Below are positions 7,147 through 7,249 of a stretch of DNA of 7,249 nt, piece after piece. Position 1 is the stretch's first letter. Each line of letters starts with the position of its first letter. The notes under the pieces were generated by a model. The model ran no database searches. It saw only the letters and a list, made by a program, of their open reading frames with translations, and was not told where the DNA came from. A program made the position numbers and the translations under genes. Source of the DNA: an uncultured Lachnospiraceae bacterium (GTDB lineage: Bacteria > Bacillota > Clostridia > Lachnospirales > Lachnospiraceae); contig CANSYV010000067.1 in assembly GCA_947651335.1 (NCBI GenBank), positions 1 through 7,249 on the forward strand. Direction: 5' to 3'.

Positions 7147-7249
7147 ATGATTCAAAAAGAAGTTTATGAAATTATGCATGGCAGTGTAAAAGCTGCCAGC
7201 CTGGATACAAGGGGGCATTGTCATTTACGGAGCCACCGGGTTTGGTAAG
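7147..7249 (+). pseudogene. 5' end of a second MalT-like regulator, apparently frameshifted, cut by the window edge
   Basis: An ATG at 7147 with a good ribosome binding site (GAGAGG) and a strong upstream promoter starts MIQKEVYEIMHGSVKAAS, but this frame ends in TAA at 7246-7248 after 33 residues. The next frame over reads IVIYGATGFGK to the last base, the same Walker A as the minus-strand regulator. That frame is closed by TAA at 7187-7189 and has no ATG, GTG or TTG after it. A net shift of one base between about 7188 and 7216 would join start and P-loop; the four-A run (7188-7191) and five-G run (7211-7215) are the obvious places. The repaired N-terminus would put the P-loop at a position similar to that in the first regulator. 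Only about 100 bases are visible, so the rest of the gene, and whether it is truly broken, cannot be seen. Confidence 0.6.
7222..7249. repeat. 28-base exact inverted repeat, right copy at the window edge
   Basis: This is the exact reverse complement of 6815-6842 and covers the P-loop coding part of the second regulator. It runs up to the last base of the window, so the true repeat may be longer. Confidence 0.9.

Overview
The window looks like a low-complexity-free stretch of a Gram-positive, gut-type clostridial chromosome (Lachnospiraceae-like). This is inferred from AGGAGG-type ribosome binding sites, a large Gram-positive-style secreted protein with ricin, Ig-like and Fn3-like modules, and MalT-type LuxR regulators of a kind common in that group. 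No RNA gene, CRISPR array, insertion sequence or origin was seen. No gap between genes exceeds about 300 bases.

Layout, left to right: (1) a plus-strand gene (80-1306) for a uroporphyrinogen-decarboxylase-fold protein of the corrinoid methyltransferase-related branch, not HemE; (2) a bidirectional terminator (about 1351-1388) shared with the convergent gene; (3) a minus-strand gene (4538 to 1443) for a secreted multidomain phosphatidylinositol-specific phospholipase C (PI-PLC); (4) directly upstream of it on the same strand, a MalT-like STAND ATPase regulator (6928 to 4760); (5) a 218-base divergent intergenic region holding a perfect hairpin and an extended -10 promoter; (6) the first about 100 bases of a second, paralogous MalT-like regulator on the plus strand, cut by the window edge.

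The main discovery is in (4). The regulator's frame stops at a UAG at 4760-4762, yet the same frame continues for 67 more sense codons that encode a well-preserved LuxR helix-turn-helix, ending in a TGA that overlaps a possible ATG of the phospholipase gene (ATGA, 4556-4559). One in-frame amber codon therefore separates the sensor/ATPase part from its DNA-binding domain. The second regulator also looks broken: its ATG frame ends in TAA, while an unmistakable Walker A lies in another frame, so a shift is needed between about 7188 and 7216. Both regulators at this locus thus carry apparent lesions, which could mean real decay, switching by mutation, or sequence error.

How the parts fit (inference): the regulator and phospholipase probably form one transcription unit in which a ligand-responsive ATPase controls a secreted enzyme acting on phosphatidylinositol or GPI-anchored molecules. 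The URO-D-like gene is convergent and separately terminated, so a shared role is not supported by the arrangement.
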